Shown: positions 17,219 to 26,714 of the stretch, one piece after another | Numbering within the stretch: the first letter of the stretch is position 1 | Layout of the letters: each line of letters opens with the position of its first letter | Assembly: GCF_000745185.1 (NCBI RefSeq) | Contig: NZ_JQNJ01000001.1 | Span: 2,503,501-2,567,500 of the forward strand | From: Muricauda sp. MAR_2010_75 | Lineage (GTDB): Bacteria > Bacteroidota > Bacteroidia > Flavobacteriales > Flavobacteriaceae | Direction: 5' to 3' | Length of the DNA stretch: 64,000 nt | Position numbers and translations under genes: made by a program | Notes under the pieces: model-generated | What the model was told of the DNA's origin: nothing | The model's input: only the letters and a program-made list of their open reading frames with translations | Databases searched by the model: none

Positions 17219-18067
17219 ATGAGCACGTCCAACACTTTAGAAGGAATACTGAGTCAATATCGCAATAGTGCCTACAACAATGATTTAGTCTGGATCAACT
17301 TTACGAGAAGGACTGATAAGTTTCCATTCCTTAAAGAGCATAGAGACTTTATTGAAAAAAACAATTTGGGGTTTGGGGACAGGGCATTTCACTACATGTG
17401 GTACTTACTTATTTCTCACTTAGTACTTAAAAATGGACATCCAAAAGTTCTTGAAATTGGTGTATATAAAGGACAAGTCATTTCATTATGGGCCTTAATA
17501 GCTAAATATTTGAATTCTACTATCGATATTGTTGCGGTGTCCCCCTTTACAGGCAACATAAGCAATAACGTTTTTTTAAATAACCCTTTTGTCAATAAAG
17601 TTCGGGGCTATATATCACAGAAATTTATTCAAAATCAAAAAGTAGGTAACTATCATCCCCGACAAGATTACTTTTCAATAATCAGGGAAGTATTTGAACA
17701 CTTTGAGTTGAATTTTGATGAGGTCAATAAAATAAAAGGATACTCGAATAGTGAACCTGTTTTAAAATGTATTAAAGACATGCACTTAGATATAGTTTAC
17801 ATTGATGGTGACCATAGTTATGATGCGGTGGTGAAAGACATTCAAAATTATTCAAGTTTAATAAAGCCTAGTGGATTCCTTGTCATGGATGATGCTTCCT
17901 ATTTTTTACCTGGAAACCAGTTTTGGAAAGGCTATGAAGAAGTATCCAGAGCCTGTGCAATAATCGAAGATTTAGGGTTTACCAACGTTTTAAATGTTGG
18001 TCACAATAGAATTTATCAAAAAGATTTAGTTACTACCAGAAGTATTAATAAAAAGATATTCCTGTAA
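17219..18067 (+). CDS. Class I SAM-dependent methyltransferase (Methyltransf_24-like)
   Basis: This 282-residue protein has the SAM-binding motif KVLEIGVYKGQVISLWA (about residue 75) and a later DIVYIDGDHSYDAVVKDI with LIKPSGFLVMDD. That matches the Methyltransf_24/TylF-like group of sugar and small-molecule O-methyltransferases; the DGDH and DD acids often bind a metal. It follows the SpaB_C-like gene by 61 bases on the same strand. It could methylate the peptide or an attached sugar. Substrate is not readable from sequence. Confidence 0.75.
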   Translation: MSTSNTLEGILSQYRNSAYNNDLVWINFTRRTDKFPFLKEHRDFIEKNNLGFGDRAFHYMWYLLISHLVLKNGHPKVLEIGVYKGQVISLWALIAKYLNSTIDIVAVSPFTGNISNNVFLNNPFVNKVRGYISQKFIQNQKVGNYHPRQDYFSIIREVFEHFELNFDEVNKIKGYSNSEPVLKCIKDMHLDIVYIDGDHSYDAVVKDIQNYSSLIKPSGFLVMDDASYFLPGNQFWKGYEEVSRACAIIEDLGFTNVLNVGHNRIYQKDLVTTRSINKKIFL

Positions 18068-18236
18068 TTCTTCTCATCAAGGCTGCTCATTTATGTTTTC
18101 TTTACTCATGCTTTAAACTTCAGTAATCTTTTTCTACATCCGGGCTACCATAAATTATTTAGCTCAAAAAAAGAAAATAAGGTGCTTTTTGAAATGTGTT
18201 TTTTATTTTTATGTTGTATTTTCTTACTAATATTTG

Positions 18237-20447
18237 ATGTGTTTTTTTAAAAAATTTAACTTTTACAGGCAATTGGACTCAATGGACTGTGGCCCCACTT
18301 GTCTTCGGATGATTGCCAAATATTATGGCAAATCCTTTTCCATTGAATTTCTAAGAAAGAGAACAGGAATTACCAAAGTTGGCGTTTCCCTGGCTGGAAT
18401 TTCGGAAGCAGCTGAAAGTGTAGGTTTTCATTCAATTGGAGCTACAATTGACTACAATACATTAGTAAAAAAAGTTGCCCTTCCTTGTATAATTCATTGG
18501 AGACAAAGACATTTTATTGTTGTTTATCGAATAAAAAAAAACTTAGTATTTGTAGCGGATCCATCACACGGGCTTATGAAATATTCCAAAGATAAATTCA
18601 TTTCTGGTTGGATAGGCAGCAATGCAGATAATAGTAAAGGCCTGGGGTCGGTCTTGATATTGGAACCAACTCCTAAATTCTATTCAGGAAAGGAATCTTC
18701 TGAAAACAGATATAACCTATCTTTCTTATTGTCGTATTTTCGACCCTATCGGAAACAGGTGTTTCAATTATTTCTTGGCCTAATCATAGGCAGCCTTATA
18801 CAATTGATACTACCTTTCTTAACCCAAGCCATTGTTGATCAAGGAATAAGATATCAAGAATTAAACTTTATTTATCTAATTCTAATTGCACAATTAACTC
18901 TATTTATTTCCCAAACAACTGTGGAGGTAGTAAGGGGATGGATTCTTCTTCATATAACAACAAGGGTAAATATTCATTTAATATCCGATTTTTTAGTGAA
19001 ATTGATGAGACTTCCGATAGCCTTTTTTGATTCAAAAAACACGGGAGACATTATACAAAGAATACATGACCATAGAAGAATACAAAACTTTTTGTCAACA
19101 ACCACCATCAATACAATATTTTCAGCTTTTAACATTGTTATTTTCGGGTGGGTCTTATGGTATTATAGTCATCTAATCTTTTCAATTTTTTTTTTGGGGT
19201 CAATGCTTTATATAATCTGGGCACTTATTTTTATGAAAAAACGGGCAGAGCTAGACTACAAAAGATTTGATGAGTCCTCTGATAATCAAAGTAGCCTATT
19301 CCAACTAATTTCGGGCATACAAGAAATAAAACTGAACGGGTCTGAGAGACGTCGTAGATGGGAGTGGGAGGCAATACAAGTTCGATTGTTTGAAAATTCA
19401 ATGAAAAGATTGAAATTATCTCAGACACAAATTACTGGAGGTCGTTTCTTAAATGAGCTTAAAAACATTCTTATTACATTCATCTCAGCTAAATTGGTTA
19501 TTGATGGTGAAATAACATTGGGTATCATGTTATCAGTTCAATACATAATAGGCCAACTTAACCTACCCATTAACAATTTTATAACCTTTGTACAAAATGG
19601 TCAAGATGCGAAAATAAGTCTCGAAAGGCTCTCAGAAATCCATAATGAAAAGGATGAAGTAAGTCCCGAAAACAGTACTCTTCAAATAATACCAGAAGAT
19701 AATACAATAGAGCTAAAGTGCGTGAATTTTAGATATGGCGGAAAATCTTCACCTGCTGTTTTAGAAAATATAGACTTAAAAATTCCAAAAGGAAAAGTTA
19801 CTGCTATTGTTGGCACAAGTGGTAGTGGGAAAACAACACTGTTAAAACTGTTATTAAAATTCTATGTACCTAATGAAGGAGAAATATGTGTAGGCGGGCA
19901 TGATTTAAAGAAAATAAATACCAATGTTTGGAGAAATGCCTGTGGGTCGGTCATGCAAGAAGGTTTTATTTTCAATGATACGATCGCACGAAACATTACC
20001 GAATCTGATTCTGAGGGGGCCATCGATCAAGAAAGACTTAATTATGCTGTAGCCGCTGCAAACATAAAAGAATTTATTGAAAAACAGCCACATGGATACA
20101 ATACCAAAATAGGTATTTCGGGAATGAAAATCAGCGGAGGACAAAAACAACGTATTTTAATTGCCCGTGCAGTTTACAAAAATCCAGATTATATCTTTTT
20201 TGATGAAGCTACCAGTGCACTTGATGCAAGCAACGAAAGGGTCATAATGAAAAATCTTCAAGAATTCTATAAGGGGAAAACTGTAATCATAATTGCTCAC
20301 AGGCTAAGTACTGTTAAAAATGCTGATCAAATTGTTGTTCTGGAAAAAGGAAAAATAGTAGAAAATGGGAACCATACTCAACTAGTTGGTAAAAAAGCAG
20401 TTTATTATTCACTGGTTAAAAACCAATTAGAACTTGGTTCGAACTAA
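18237..20447 (+). CDS. C39 peptidase-containing ABC exporter
   Basis: With the ATG at 18237 the protein has 736 residues; a TTG one codon earlier is an alternative. The N-terminal C39 peptidase shows QLDSMDCGPTCLRMIAKYYGK (catalytic Cys18), the His in PCIIHWRQRHFIVVY and the Asp in FVADPSHG. Membrane helices follow, then an ATPase with Walker A (VGTSGSGKTTLLKL), signature (ISGGQKQRILIA) and Walker B (YIFFDEATSALD). Such exporters cut leaders after GG and export the peptide, which fits the IKGG leader end of the precursor. It pairs with the HlyD-type gene 10 bases on. Confidence 0.93.
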   Translation: MCFFKKFNFYRQLDSMDCGPTCLRMIAKYYGKSFSIEFLRKRTGITKVGVSLAGISEAAESVGFHSIGATIDYNTLVKKVALPCIIHWRQRHFIVVYRIKKNLVFVADPSHGLMKYSKDKFISGWIGSNADNSKGLGSVLILEPTPKFYSGKESSENRYNLSFLLSYFRPYRKQVFQLFLGLIIGSLIQLILPFLTQAIVDQGIRYQELNFIYLILIAQLTLFISQTTVEVVRGWILLHITTRVNIHLISDFLVKLMRLPIAFFDSKNTGDIIQRIHDHRRIQNFLSTTTINTIFSAFNIVIFGWVLWYYSHLIFSIFFLGSMLYIIWALIFMKKRAELDYKRFDESSDNQSSLFQLISGIQEIKLNGSERRRRWEWEAIQVRLFENSMKRLKLSQTQITGGRFLNELKNILITFISAKLVIDGEITLGIMLSVQYIIGQLNLPINNFITFVQNGQDAKISLERLSEIHNEKDEVSPENSTLQIIPEDNTIELKCVNFRYGGKSSPAVLENIDLKIPKGKVTAIVGTSGSGKTTLLKLLLKFYVPNEGEICVGGHDLKKINTNVWRNACGSVMQEGFIFNDTIARNITESDSEGAIDQERLNYAVAAANIKEFIEKQPHGYNTKIGISGMKISGGQKQRILIARAVYKNPDYIFFDEATSALDASNERVIMKNLQEFYKGKTVIIIAHRLSTVKNADQIVVLEKGKIVENGNHTQLVGKKAVYYSLVKNQLELGSN

Positions 20448-20457
20448 TTAAACTTAA

Positions 20458-21768
20458 ATGTTAAAAGAAAAAAATGAACTAGAGAATAAAGACCTTTTGA
20501 TTGACCGGTCAGATGAGGTTAATCAAATTCTTGGTAAACCCCCGAACTGGATAATCAAGTGGGGAATTACAATTGTATTCATTGTTTTAATGTTTCTAAT
20601 TATTTTAATCAATCTCATTAGTTACAAAGAAACCATAAATAGCCCTGTTGAATTAAATATTAGTAAGTCTATTAGCTATTTAAGGAAAAAAACCAATGAG
20701 AAAATAGAACACATACTGGTAAAGAATGGTCAATTCGTCAAGGAAGGAGAAATACTTGCCGTTATGGAAAATAACGCCAACAACAAAGATATAGAACTAA
20801 TTCAAAACAAGTTAAACAGCATCCTTGATTCAGGCTTTTTAAATCATTACTCAGTCCAGACTCAATTTCCTTTAAACGTTAGATTAGGAGGAATGAATAC
20901 CCCCTATCGTGATTTTGTTTCAAAATATCAGCAGTACTTAGAGGCTAGTTTTATGTCCCCAAAAAAAACTTTAATTAACGAGAGAATTAAACGAAGTCGA
21001 ACCAGGCTGGCATTTTTAAAAAATAAAAGACTAATCATAGAGGAGGAAAAAACTCAAGTTGCCAAATCTTACTATTTGGAGCAAAAGAAGTCTCTAATTA
21101 CAAATCACGGTAGAATTCATGAATTCGAACAAGCATTGACCAAGTATTTAGAACGCAAGAACAGGACAGACAATATTAAAGATTCGATTAGCCTACTTGA
21201 AATGGAAATTGATTTCATGAATGACTTCATATTACCAGAGACAACACCAACATTTCTTCCAAAAAAGGGTCTTTACTCCAGTCTATTTGAACTTAAAAGT
21301 AAAATTGAAGAATGGGAGTCTAAATATACTGTCAAGAGCCCAATTTCAGGTAAAGTATTGTATTCTTACCCTCAAGCCGTATTCAATGATCAATCGATAA
21401 ATGATACAATCTTCGTCATTATCCCCAATGAATTAAAAAGTCTTGAGGCACAACTAAGAGCAAAATCAAACCATCTAAAAGAAGTCAAAGAGAATTCATT
21501 AATCTTATTAAAATTCCAACAACATCCATTCAAGCATTTGGATGAGGTTCGAGCTAAAATTTCTTCGATAGAAAAATATACTCATAATGAGGAAACAAAC
21601 TGTAAGCTATCTTTTGATTCAAATGTAGTAGCCTTAATGTTTGATGAAAAATTTGATCTTAAGGAAAATATTGTTGGCGAGGGAACCATTGTAATAAGAG
21701 AAACAAATTTATGGGACAATCTGTTTTCTCAAATATTTGAATCAGTAAATAAATTACCAGAAGACTAG
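20458..21768 (+). CDS. HlyD-family membrane fusion/adaptor protein
   Basis: This 436-residue protein has one N-terminal membrane helix (about residues 38-60, WGITIVFIVLMFLIILINLI). Lipoyl/barrel-like halves follow (VKNGQFVKEGEILAVM and SPISGKVLYSYPQAV), separated by a coiled-coil region rich in Lys/Glu. This is the periplasmic adaptor that links a C39 ABC exporter to an outer membrane channel; no TolC gene is in the window. It is the last gene of the rightward operon and converges on the second sulfotransferase gene. Confidence 0.88.
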   Translation: MLKEKNELENKDLLIDRSDEVNQILGKPPNWIIKWGITIVFIVLMFLIILINLISYKETINSPVELNISKSISYLRKKTNEKIEHILVKNGQFVKEGEILAVMENNANNKDIELIQNKLNSILDSGFLNHYSVQTQFPLNVRLGGMNTPYRDFVSKYQQYLEASFMSPKKTLINERIKRSRTRLAFLKNKRLIIEEEKTQVAKSYYLEQKKSLITNHGRIHEFEQALTKYLERKNRTDNIKDSISLLEMEIDFMNDFILPETTPTFLPKKGLYSSLFELKSKIEEWESKYTVKSPISGKVLYSYPQAVFNDQSINDTIFVIIPNELKSLEAQLRAKSNHLKEVKENSLILLKFQQHPFKHLDEVRAKISSIEKYTHNEETNCKLSFDSNVVALMFDEKFDLKENIVGEGTIVIRETNLWDNLFSQIFESVNKLPED

Positions 21769-21805
21769 GCCCTAATTATTACATTTTAACTGTAACACTC
21801 TCAAA

Positions 21806-22615
21806 TCAGAAAAAGTATCCGTATTTATCTATGATCAGTCTTTCCTTTTCTTTTACCAATAATACTGTATTATTATCATAATACTTTTTATATTGCTCCC
21901 TTATTGAAGTGTTAGTAGGCTTTTGATTTGCATCTAGAACTTTTTTCATTTCGGCCTGCTTATAACCTAATATATCACTATTCAACAATAAGTCTTTTTG
22001 AATGTGTTCAGTTCTTATCACGAAATTCAAGAAGTTATTTTCTTTGTCGTGTTTGAAGGCCGATTGAAAATTCCCGATTGTATTGATTTTGTTTGCTTTG
22101 TAAGTAAAAAGTTTTAAATATCTATATGATAAAAGGCCTATTTCAGTCGATATTTCACATTCTTTATAACCCTCTCCAATGGAAATTTCAGGTTTTGAAA
22201 TAACAATCTCTAGCCATGACCGAAAATTGTGCATATTATTAGGATCTGAATAAAGGGTATTCCAAATTTTCATGTTCAATTGAGGGTATTTTTTTGGTAT
22301 AAATTTTTTCTCAATGTCTTTGGGTATACTTTTAAACTCCCTTTTTTGAATCTTAGCGACCGTTTTAAATAATCCGCCTTTCCCCATACAACCAAAAGCC
22401 CATAAAGAAACGTACCAATCCCAAGGGTTTCGAATATTGCCAATCTTAAGTTTGTCGTCAAAATTTCCAATTAGGCCTGGATGAATTGAATCATATGTGT
22501 TATGAACCCCCTTAAGAACATAATTATCCTTAGCAAGTGAAATAAGTATATCCTTTGTATAGGAACTACCTGTCTTTTGTAATTCAAAATAAATGAATTT
22601 CTCAGCAATCAACAT
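21806..22615 (-). CDS. PAPS-dependent sulfotransferase 2
   Basis: This 269-residue protein starts KFIYFELQKTGSSYTKDIL, a match to the phosphosulfate-binding loop (K-T-G-S-S) of sulfotransferase-2-like enzymes. IGNIRNPWDWYVSLWAF is the 3'-phosphate-binding motif. The C-terminus (KERLIIDKYGYFF) is also family-like. It shares little with the first sulfotransferase, so the two may have different acceptors. It is convergent with the exporter operon and 31 bases downstream of the FkbM gene on the same strand. The AT-rich composition matches the cluster. Confidence 0.75.
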   Translation of the reverse strand: MLIAEKFIYFELQKTGSSYTKDILISLAKDNYVLKGVHNTYDSIHPGLIGNFDDKLKIGNIRNPWDWYVSLWAFGCMGKGGLFKTVAKIQKREFKSIPKDIEKKFIPKKYPQLNMKIWNTLYSDPNNMHNFRSWLEIVISKPEISIGEGYKECEISTEIGLLSYRYLKLFTYKANKINTIGNFQSAFKHDKENNFLNFVIRTEHIQKDLLLNSDILGYKQAEMKKVLDANQKPTNTSIREQYKKYYDNNTVLLVKEKERLIIDKYGYFF

Positions 22616-22646
22616 TTGATAAAAGGTTTCTAATGTTATATTCCAT

Positions 22647-23381
22647 CTAAAAAACGTTGTGCAGCGATTTTATCGCCAATAAAGTGTTGTCATGGATTTT
22701 TTGAACGACTTCATAACCTATACTGTTAATGTTTAATTTGAACCAATCTGTATAAATTATTTTTTTATTGTCTTCAAGAATAAGCATTGGCTTACATCGA
22801 TTAATCAAGTCAAGGCCTCCTGCTATAGCCTCTTTCTCATATCCCTCAACATCAAGTTGAATAATTGACACATACCTGTTTTCAGGTATAAGATCATCCA
22901 TCCGCCTAATTTCCACATCAATAGTTTTTCCTTTTCCATTATCTTCTTTTAATATCCTACTTGCTCCGCCTAAACGAATTCCTGAATTTGTTTCAATAAG
23001 CATTTTTGATTTTGTATTTGCTTCTCCAAGCCCGTAATTGAACAATTCAACATTTTTTAAATTATTGATTTGAGAGGTAATTTGTGCGCATCGAAAATTT
23101 TCCAAACAGGGTTCAAAAGCCCATATTTTCTTGTCTTTACCGATTGAAGCTGATATCCCGGGAAGAAAGTCTCCAAAAAAGGTGCCAGCGTGAATCACAT
23201 CACCTTCTCCACAATTCTCCCTTATAAACTCAATGGTATCAGGTTCAAATACCTCTCCTCGTAAAATTTTTTGGACCGCAGGCCTCTTTTGAGAGGAAAA
23301 TGGGACAAAATACCAGCCATAACTATTACTTCCCACAAGTCCATACAATATTTCTTTAGATTTATTTATTGATATTGTCAT
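22647..23381 (-). CDS. FkbM-family methyltransferase
   Basis: This 244-residue protein has GDVIHAGTFFGDFLPGISASI (SAM motif I region), WAFEPCLENF and SIIQLDVEGYEKEAIAGGLDLI, the ordered motifs of FkbM methyltransferases, which usually methylate sugar hydroxyls or peptide groups. It heads the short leftward unit with sulfotransferase 2. It could add the final methyl to a cluster product or a cell-surface sugar. Confidence 0.8.
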   Translation of the reverse strand: MTISINKSKEILYGLVGSNSYGWYFVPFSSQKRPAVQKILRGEVFEPDTIEFIRENCGEGDVIHAGTFFGDFLPGISASIGKDKKIWAFEPCLENFRCAQITSQINNLKNVELFNYGLGEANTKSKMLIETNSGIRLGGASRILKEDNGKGKTIDVEIRRMDDLIPENRYVSIIQLDVEGYEKEAIAGGLDLINRCKPMLILEDNKKIIYTDWFKLNINSIGYEVVQKIHDNTLLAIKSLHNVF

Positions 23382-23844
23382 CTACTTGATATAACACTTA
23401 TGTAGTTAAGCCATACTCAACCATTAACATTCTAAAAGGATATAAATATAAAAGCCCTTTTACTTTCAATTCGTCATCAATAATGCTACACAAATAGGAT
23501 GGTAATCAAACTCATAAAACACATCCCAGGTTTTCCAATAGTTCAACATTAAAAGGAAAGTACCTCGACAGCACTATATGTAATCTTATTCCTACTAATA
23601 TAAATAAAAGAAACTTGTTTTCGATAAATATCCTGGCTTTTCTATTCCATAAGAAATTCAAATTATTATATGCTGTATGTGGCTAAAAAAGTAGACAACA
23701 GACATACCATATAAGGATTTGAGAGTTGGTTTTAAATGTTTAATTGTGTGAAATAAAAATACATTTGAACTATATAATGGTACACTTTAAATTTGAAACT
23801 GCAATAACGTCCCAAATATTTACCCCAACTTTTGCGCATGGATT

Positions 23845-23897
23845 CTATCGGGATTTTGTAGGTTCCGGTAGATAGGCCTGAAGCAAAAACCCGATAG
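23845..23897. repeat. Inverted repeat of unknown role
   Basis: CTATCGGGATTTTG (23845-23858) and CAAAAACCCGATAG (23884-23897) pair over 14 bases with one mismatch around a 25-base loop. No gene ends close by and no T-run follows, so it is not an obvious terminator. It could be the end of a lost insertion element or a structured RNA. Confidence 0.45.
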
Positions 23898-24184
23898 GGC
23901 CTACTTTTGAATTTCAATAGTTCCTTTTGGAAACCGTTGTCCTATTGAAGGTCCTTTCTGCTAATTGGTAAAAACTGTCCAGGTCAAAACCTCTCTTGAC
24001 CATTGGGGAAAGCGTACAAGTGTTCTTTACATCCCTTCTGCTTATTATGATTTTTGCATTTCTGCGGCTACGGGCTGTCCGATCTGTTTATGAGGAGCCA
24101 ATCTTATTTGCTCAGCGATTCTTTATTCAAGCTCTTTGACATTTCCGATGCATTCGCCCCGTTCCACTCTGCGTATCTCTTTCC

Positions 24185-24610
24185 TAACCCTTACTATTTC
24201 TCCCCGTCAGGGTGGATGAAAAGCAAGAGCTTGTCCAGAATATCCCGATGGAACCACCGACCCTGGTCCAAAAGGAAAAGTCGCTCGATGCTCAGTTCAG
24301 CGAACTCGATTTGGGCTTTTCCAACTTTCAAAACGACCTATTGAAGCTTTTGAACGAAAACACCTCTTTCAATGGGGTAAAAATGATTCAGTTCAACGCG
24401 CCCACACCATTGAGTATGACAACACCAATATCAAGATCTACATCTTTGTTCTTGAAGGGGCCTTTCAGCAGGATATTAAAGGTGGTCCATGCACTTGAAA
24501 ACCAAGGGGGTTTTGGAGCCATCTCCTATATGGGTTTTGAAAAGAAAAGGGATTTCGGGACGAAACAATCCTCATTTCAGTCAACAGTTCATCTTGAGCT
24601 TATGGAATAA
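24185..24610 (+). pseudogene. Remnant of a PilO/GspM-like secretion or pilus protein
   Basis: An open frame ending at the TAA of 24608-24610 has a 5' boundary at an upstream in-frame stop; a GTG near 24212 is the only plausible start, giving about 132 residues. The content looks like the C-terminal part of flavobacterial PilO/GspM-like proteins: a Lys/Glu-rich coiled segment, NGVKMIQFNAP, FLKGPFSRILKVVHALENQGGFG and GFEKKRDFG. The family has an N-terminal membrane helix, which is missing here. A hydrophobic segment in another frame just upstream (about 24015-24080) may be its decayed remains. Family identity is from memory of the pattern. Confidence 0.35.
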
Positions 24611-24911
24611 CTCATCCTTCTTTCATCTTCTCATTTATTCTGTGTTTTTAACTCAGAATAACCGCACATGATACCATTCACGTTTTTTAGCAAAATAGGC
24701 TGTGCCCAGCATAAAATAAGGGGTTTGATAGAACTTATAATCAGAAAACCTTTATAGGAAAAATACTTTCAAAACAATCCTTTCTACTTATTTTATCATA
24801 TAACTTCTTAATGAATTAAAATCAAATATTTTTAATATGAAATGATTTATTGATAATGATTTCGATATCCTCCTTCAAAAAGTTTGAACTCTGTCCTGCC
24901 GCGGTCACAAC

Positions 24912-24940
24912 AAAAAAGCATGCGTATCGCATGCTTTTTT
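24912..24940. terminator. Strong bidirectional terminator
   Basis: AAAAAAGCATGCG and CGCATGCTTTTTT form a perfect 13-bp stem with a TAT loop. The A-run and T-run on both sides allow termination in both directions. It ends the leftward ars operon, whose last stop is at 24974. Confidence 0.85.
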
Positions 24941-24973
24941 GTTTTCTTGTAACTTCATTTATTGGTTCTTTCT

Positions 24974-26020
24974 TTATGCGGTCTGTGGTTTGTAATATTT
25001 CTTACGTAACCAAAAGGCCACGCGCACCAGCAGAATTAGGGCGGGTACCTCTACCAAGGGTCCTATTACCCCGGCAAAGGCCTGACCGGATTCCAACCCA
25101 AATACGGCAATGGCCACAGCAATGGCCAGCTCAAAATTATTTCCTGCTGCCGTAAAGGCCACAGAAGCGGTCTTGTCATAGTCCGCACCCATTGCCTTAC
25201 TAAAGAAGAAACCAATAATAAACATTAGGGTAAAGTATACCAATAGGGGAACCGCCACTATTAAAACATCCATGGGAATTTCAACAATAAGTTCTCCTTT
25301 AAGTGAAAACATGATGATTATGGTGAACAAAAGGGCAATCAAAGTCATTGGGGAAATGGTGGGAATAAACTTTTTGGTATACCATTCTTCTCCCTTGAGT
25401 TTCACCAAGAGCAAGCGACTGAGAATACCCATCACAAAAGGAATCCCCAAATAGATGGCCACACTTTCGGCAATAGTTCCGATGGAAATGTCCACAATTG
25501 CACCTTCAAATCCAAAATAGGGAGGCAATACAGTTATGAAGACCCAAGCATAAAAACTGTAGGCAAAAACTTGAAAGATACTGTTCAAAGCGACCAATCC
25601 CGCACCGTATTCCGCACTGCCCTCGGCTAAATCGTTCCATACCAATACCATGGCAATACAACGTGCCAACCCGATCAAAATCACCCCTACCATATATTCT
25701 GGATAGTCCCTTAGAAAGATGATGGCCAAGATGAACATCAATATGGGGCCAATAATCCAATTGAGTACCAAAGAAATGGTCAGAATCTTGGTGTTCTTAA
25801 ACACTTTTGGCAATAAGGCATAGTTTACTTTGGCCAAAGGCGGATACATCATCAAAATCAAACCTATGGCAATAGGAATATTGGTGGTACCGCTACTAAA
25901 TGAATTGATGCTATTCGGAAACGATGGGAATACATAACCAATCCCAACACCAATCGCCATGGCGATAAAAATCCATAGGGTTAAGTTTCTATCCAAAAAA
26001 TTTAATTTTTTTGCTGCCAT
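24974..26020 (-). CDS. acr3: ACR3-family arsenite efflux transporter
   Basis: This 348-residue membrane protein with about ten helices pumps arsenite out of the cell. The conserved cysteine of the fourth helix is present in [23 protein letters not shown]. The paired motif near [21 protein letters not shown] is also typical of ACR3. It begins 3 bases after the arsenate reductase stop and closes the arsR-arsC-acr3 operon. It has the length of bacterial ACR3 proteins and no fusion. Confidence 0.93.
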   Translation of the reverse strand: MAAKKLNFLDRNLTLWIFIAMAIGVGIGYVFPSFPNSINSFSSGTTNIPIAIGLILMMYPPLAKVNYALLPKVFKNTKILTISLVLNWIIGPILMFILAIIFLRDYPEYMVGVILIGLARCIAMVLVWNDLAEGSAEYGAGLVALNSIFQVFAYSFYAWVFITVLPPYFGFEGAIVDISIGTIAESVAIYLGIPFVMGILSRLLLVKLKGEEWYTKKFIPTISPMTLIALLFTIIIMFSLKGELIVEIPMDVLIVAVPLLVYFTLMFIIGFFFSKAMGADYDKTASVAFTAAGNNFELAIAVAIAVFGLESGQAFAGVIGPLVEVPALILLVRVAFWLRKKYYKPQTA

Positions 26021-26023
26021 AAC

Positions 26024-26656
26024 CTATATATCTATGTTAGAAAAAACGTAGCCAAGTTCCGTCGCGATCTGCGTGCTTCGCTCAAGATATTTCTCAGCTT
26101 GCTGTGGTGTATTGTCAAATGCTTTTGGGTCCTCATAGGTGATGGGAATACGTTTCTCCGCGCCGGGTACAAAGGGACAGGTCTCATTGGCCGAATCACA
26201 GGTCATTATTGCTGCAAAACCTGAACTTGGGTTAAATCCATCCTCCATTTTTTTGGAAAATCCAATAATAGGATGTTCATTTTCTGCGTATTTGATGGCA
26301 TAAACAGGGTTATTGCTATCCGAAAGTTGTTGTATTTGAAACCCCTGTTTCCGTAATGTATCAGCAATCATTGGAAATAAAGCTGTGGCCTCAGTGCCGC
26401 CCGAATAGCAGTACACATTTTTCACATTAAAAAAATGGGACATGGTCTGAGCCCATATTTGGGAGAGGTGGCTCCTTCGTGAGTTATGGGTGCAAATGAA
26501 ATTAAGGCGGATTTCCTCTTTGCTATGGACTTTGGATAGGATGAATTCGACAAGTGGATCTAAAACTTCCTTGCGCTCATCCGAAATGAGACCAAAATCT
26601 AGGTTTTTAATGATTTCAAGTATATCGGGTAACAAACCGGTTTGTGTTTTTGTCAT
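26024..26656 (-). CDS. arsC: Arsenate reductase / low-molecular-weight phosphatase family
   Basis: This 210-residue protein has the phosphatase-like P-loop FICTHNSRRSHLSQIWA, with catalytic Cys and the Cx5R pattern. Downstream MTCDSANETCPFVPGAEKRI gives two more cysteines that could form the redox relay of thioredoxin-type arsenate reductases. It reduces arsenate to arsenite for export by the next gene, 3 bases on. About 60 extra N-terminal residues precede the P-loop compared with S. aureus ArsC, common in Bacteroidota versions. An ArsR operator lies 24 bases upstream of the start. Confidence 0.88.
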   Translation of the reverse strand: MTKTQTGLLPDILEIIKNLDFGLISDERKEVLDPLVEFILSKVHSKEEIRLNFICTHNSRRSHLSQIWAQTMSHFFNVKNVYCYSGGTEATALFPMIADTLRKQGFQIQQLSDSNNPVYAIKYAENEHPIIGFSKKMEDGFNPSSGFAAIMTCDSANETCPFVPGAEKRIPITYEDPKAFDNTPQQAEKYLERSTQIATELGYVFSNIDI

Positions 26657-26679
26657 TGTTTAAGTCTATATATTGATTT

Positions 26680-26695
26680 ATCGCAATAAAACGAT
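26680..26695. promoter_or_regulatory. Second ArsR operator, before arsC
   Basis: ATCGCAATAAAACGAT is a near copy of the palindrome ATCGCAATATTACGAT found before arsR, with the same flanks (TTTA before, TAATA after). It lies in the 58-base arsR-arsC gap, so ArsR may bind here too and control the downstream genes separately. Confidence 0.65.
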
Positions 26696-26714
26696 TAATA
26701 AATTGAAAAAAATA

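Larger units (their letters stand above)
23382..24973. other. Gene-free right edge of the island
   Basis: No intact gene is found. The first 350 bases are AT-rich and probably carry the FkbM promoter. An inverted repeat lies at 23845-23897, a decayed PilO/GspM-like gene at about 24180-24610, and a strong terminator at 24912-24940. The GC content rises at about 23.8 kb and falls again around 24.7 kb, suggesting several pieces of foreign or decayed DNA. Confidence 0.5.

Noticed and set aside
24054..24344. 96-codon plus-strand frame
   Set aside because: It overlaps the PilO/GspM-like remnant in another frame and has low-complexity, Trp/Ser/Arg-rich translation typical of out-of-frame reading.
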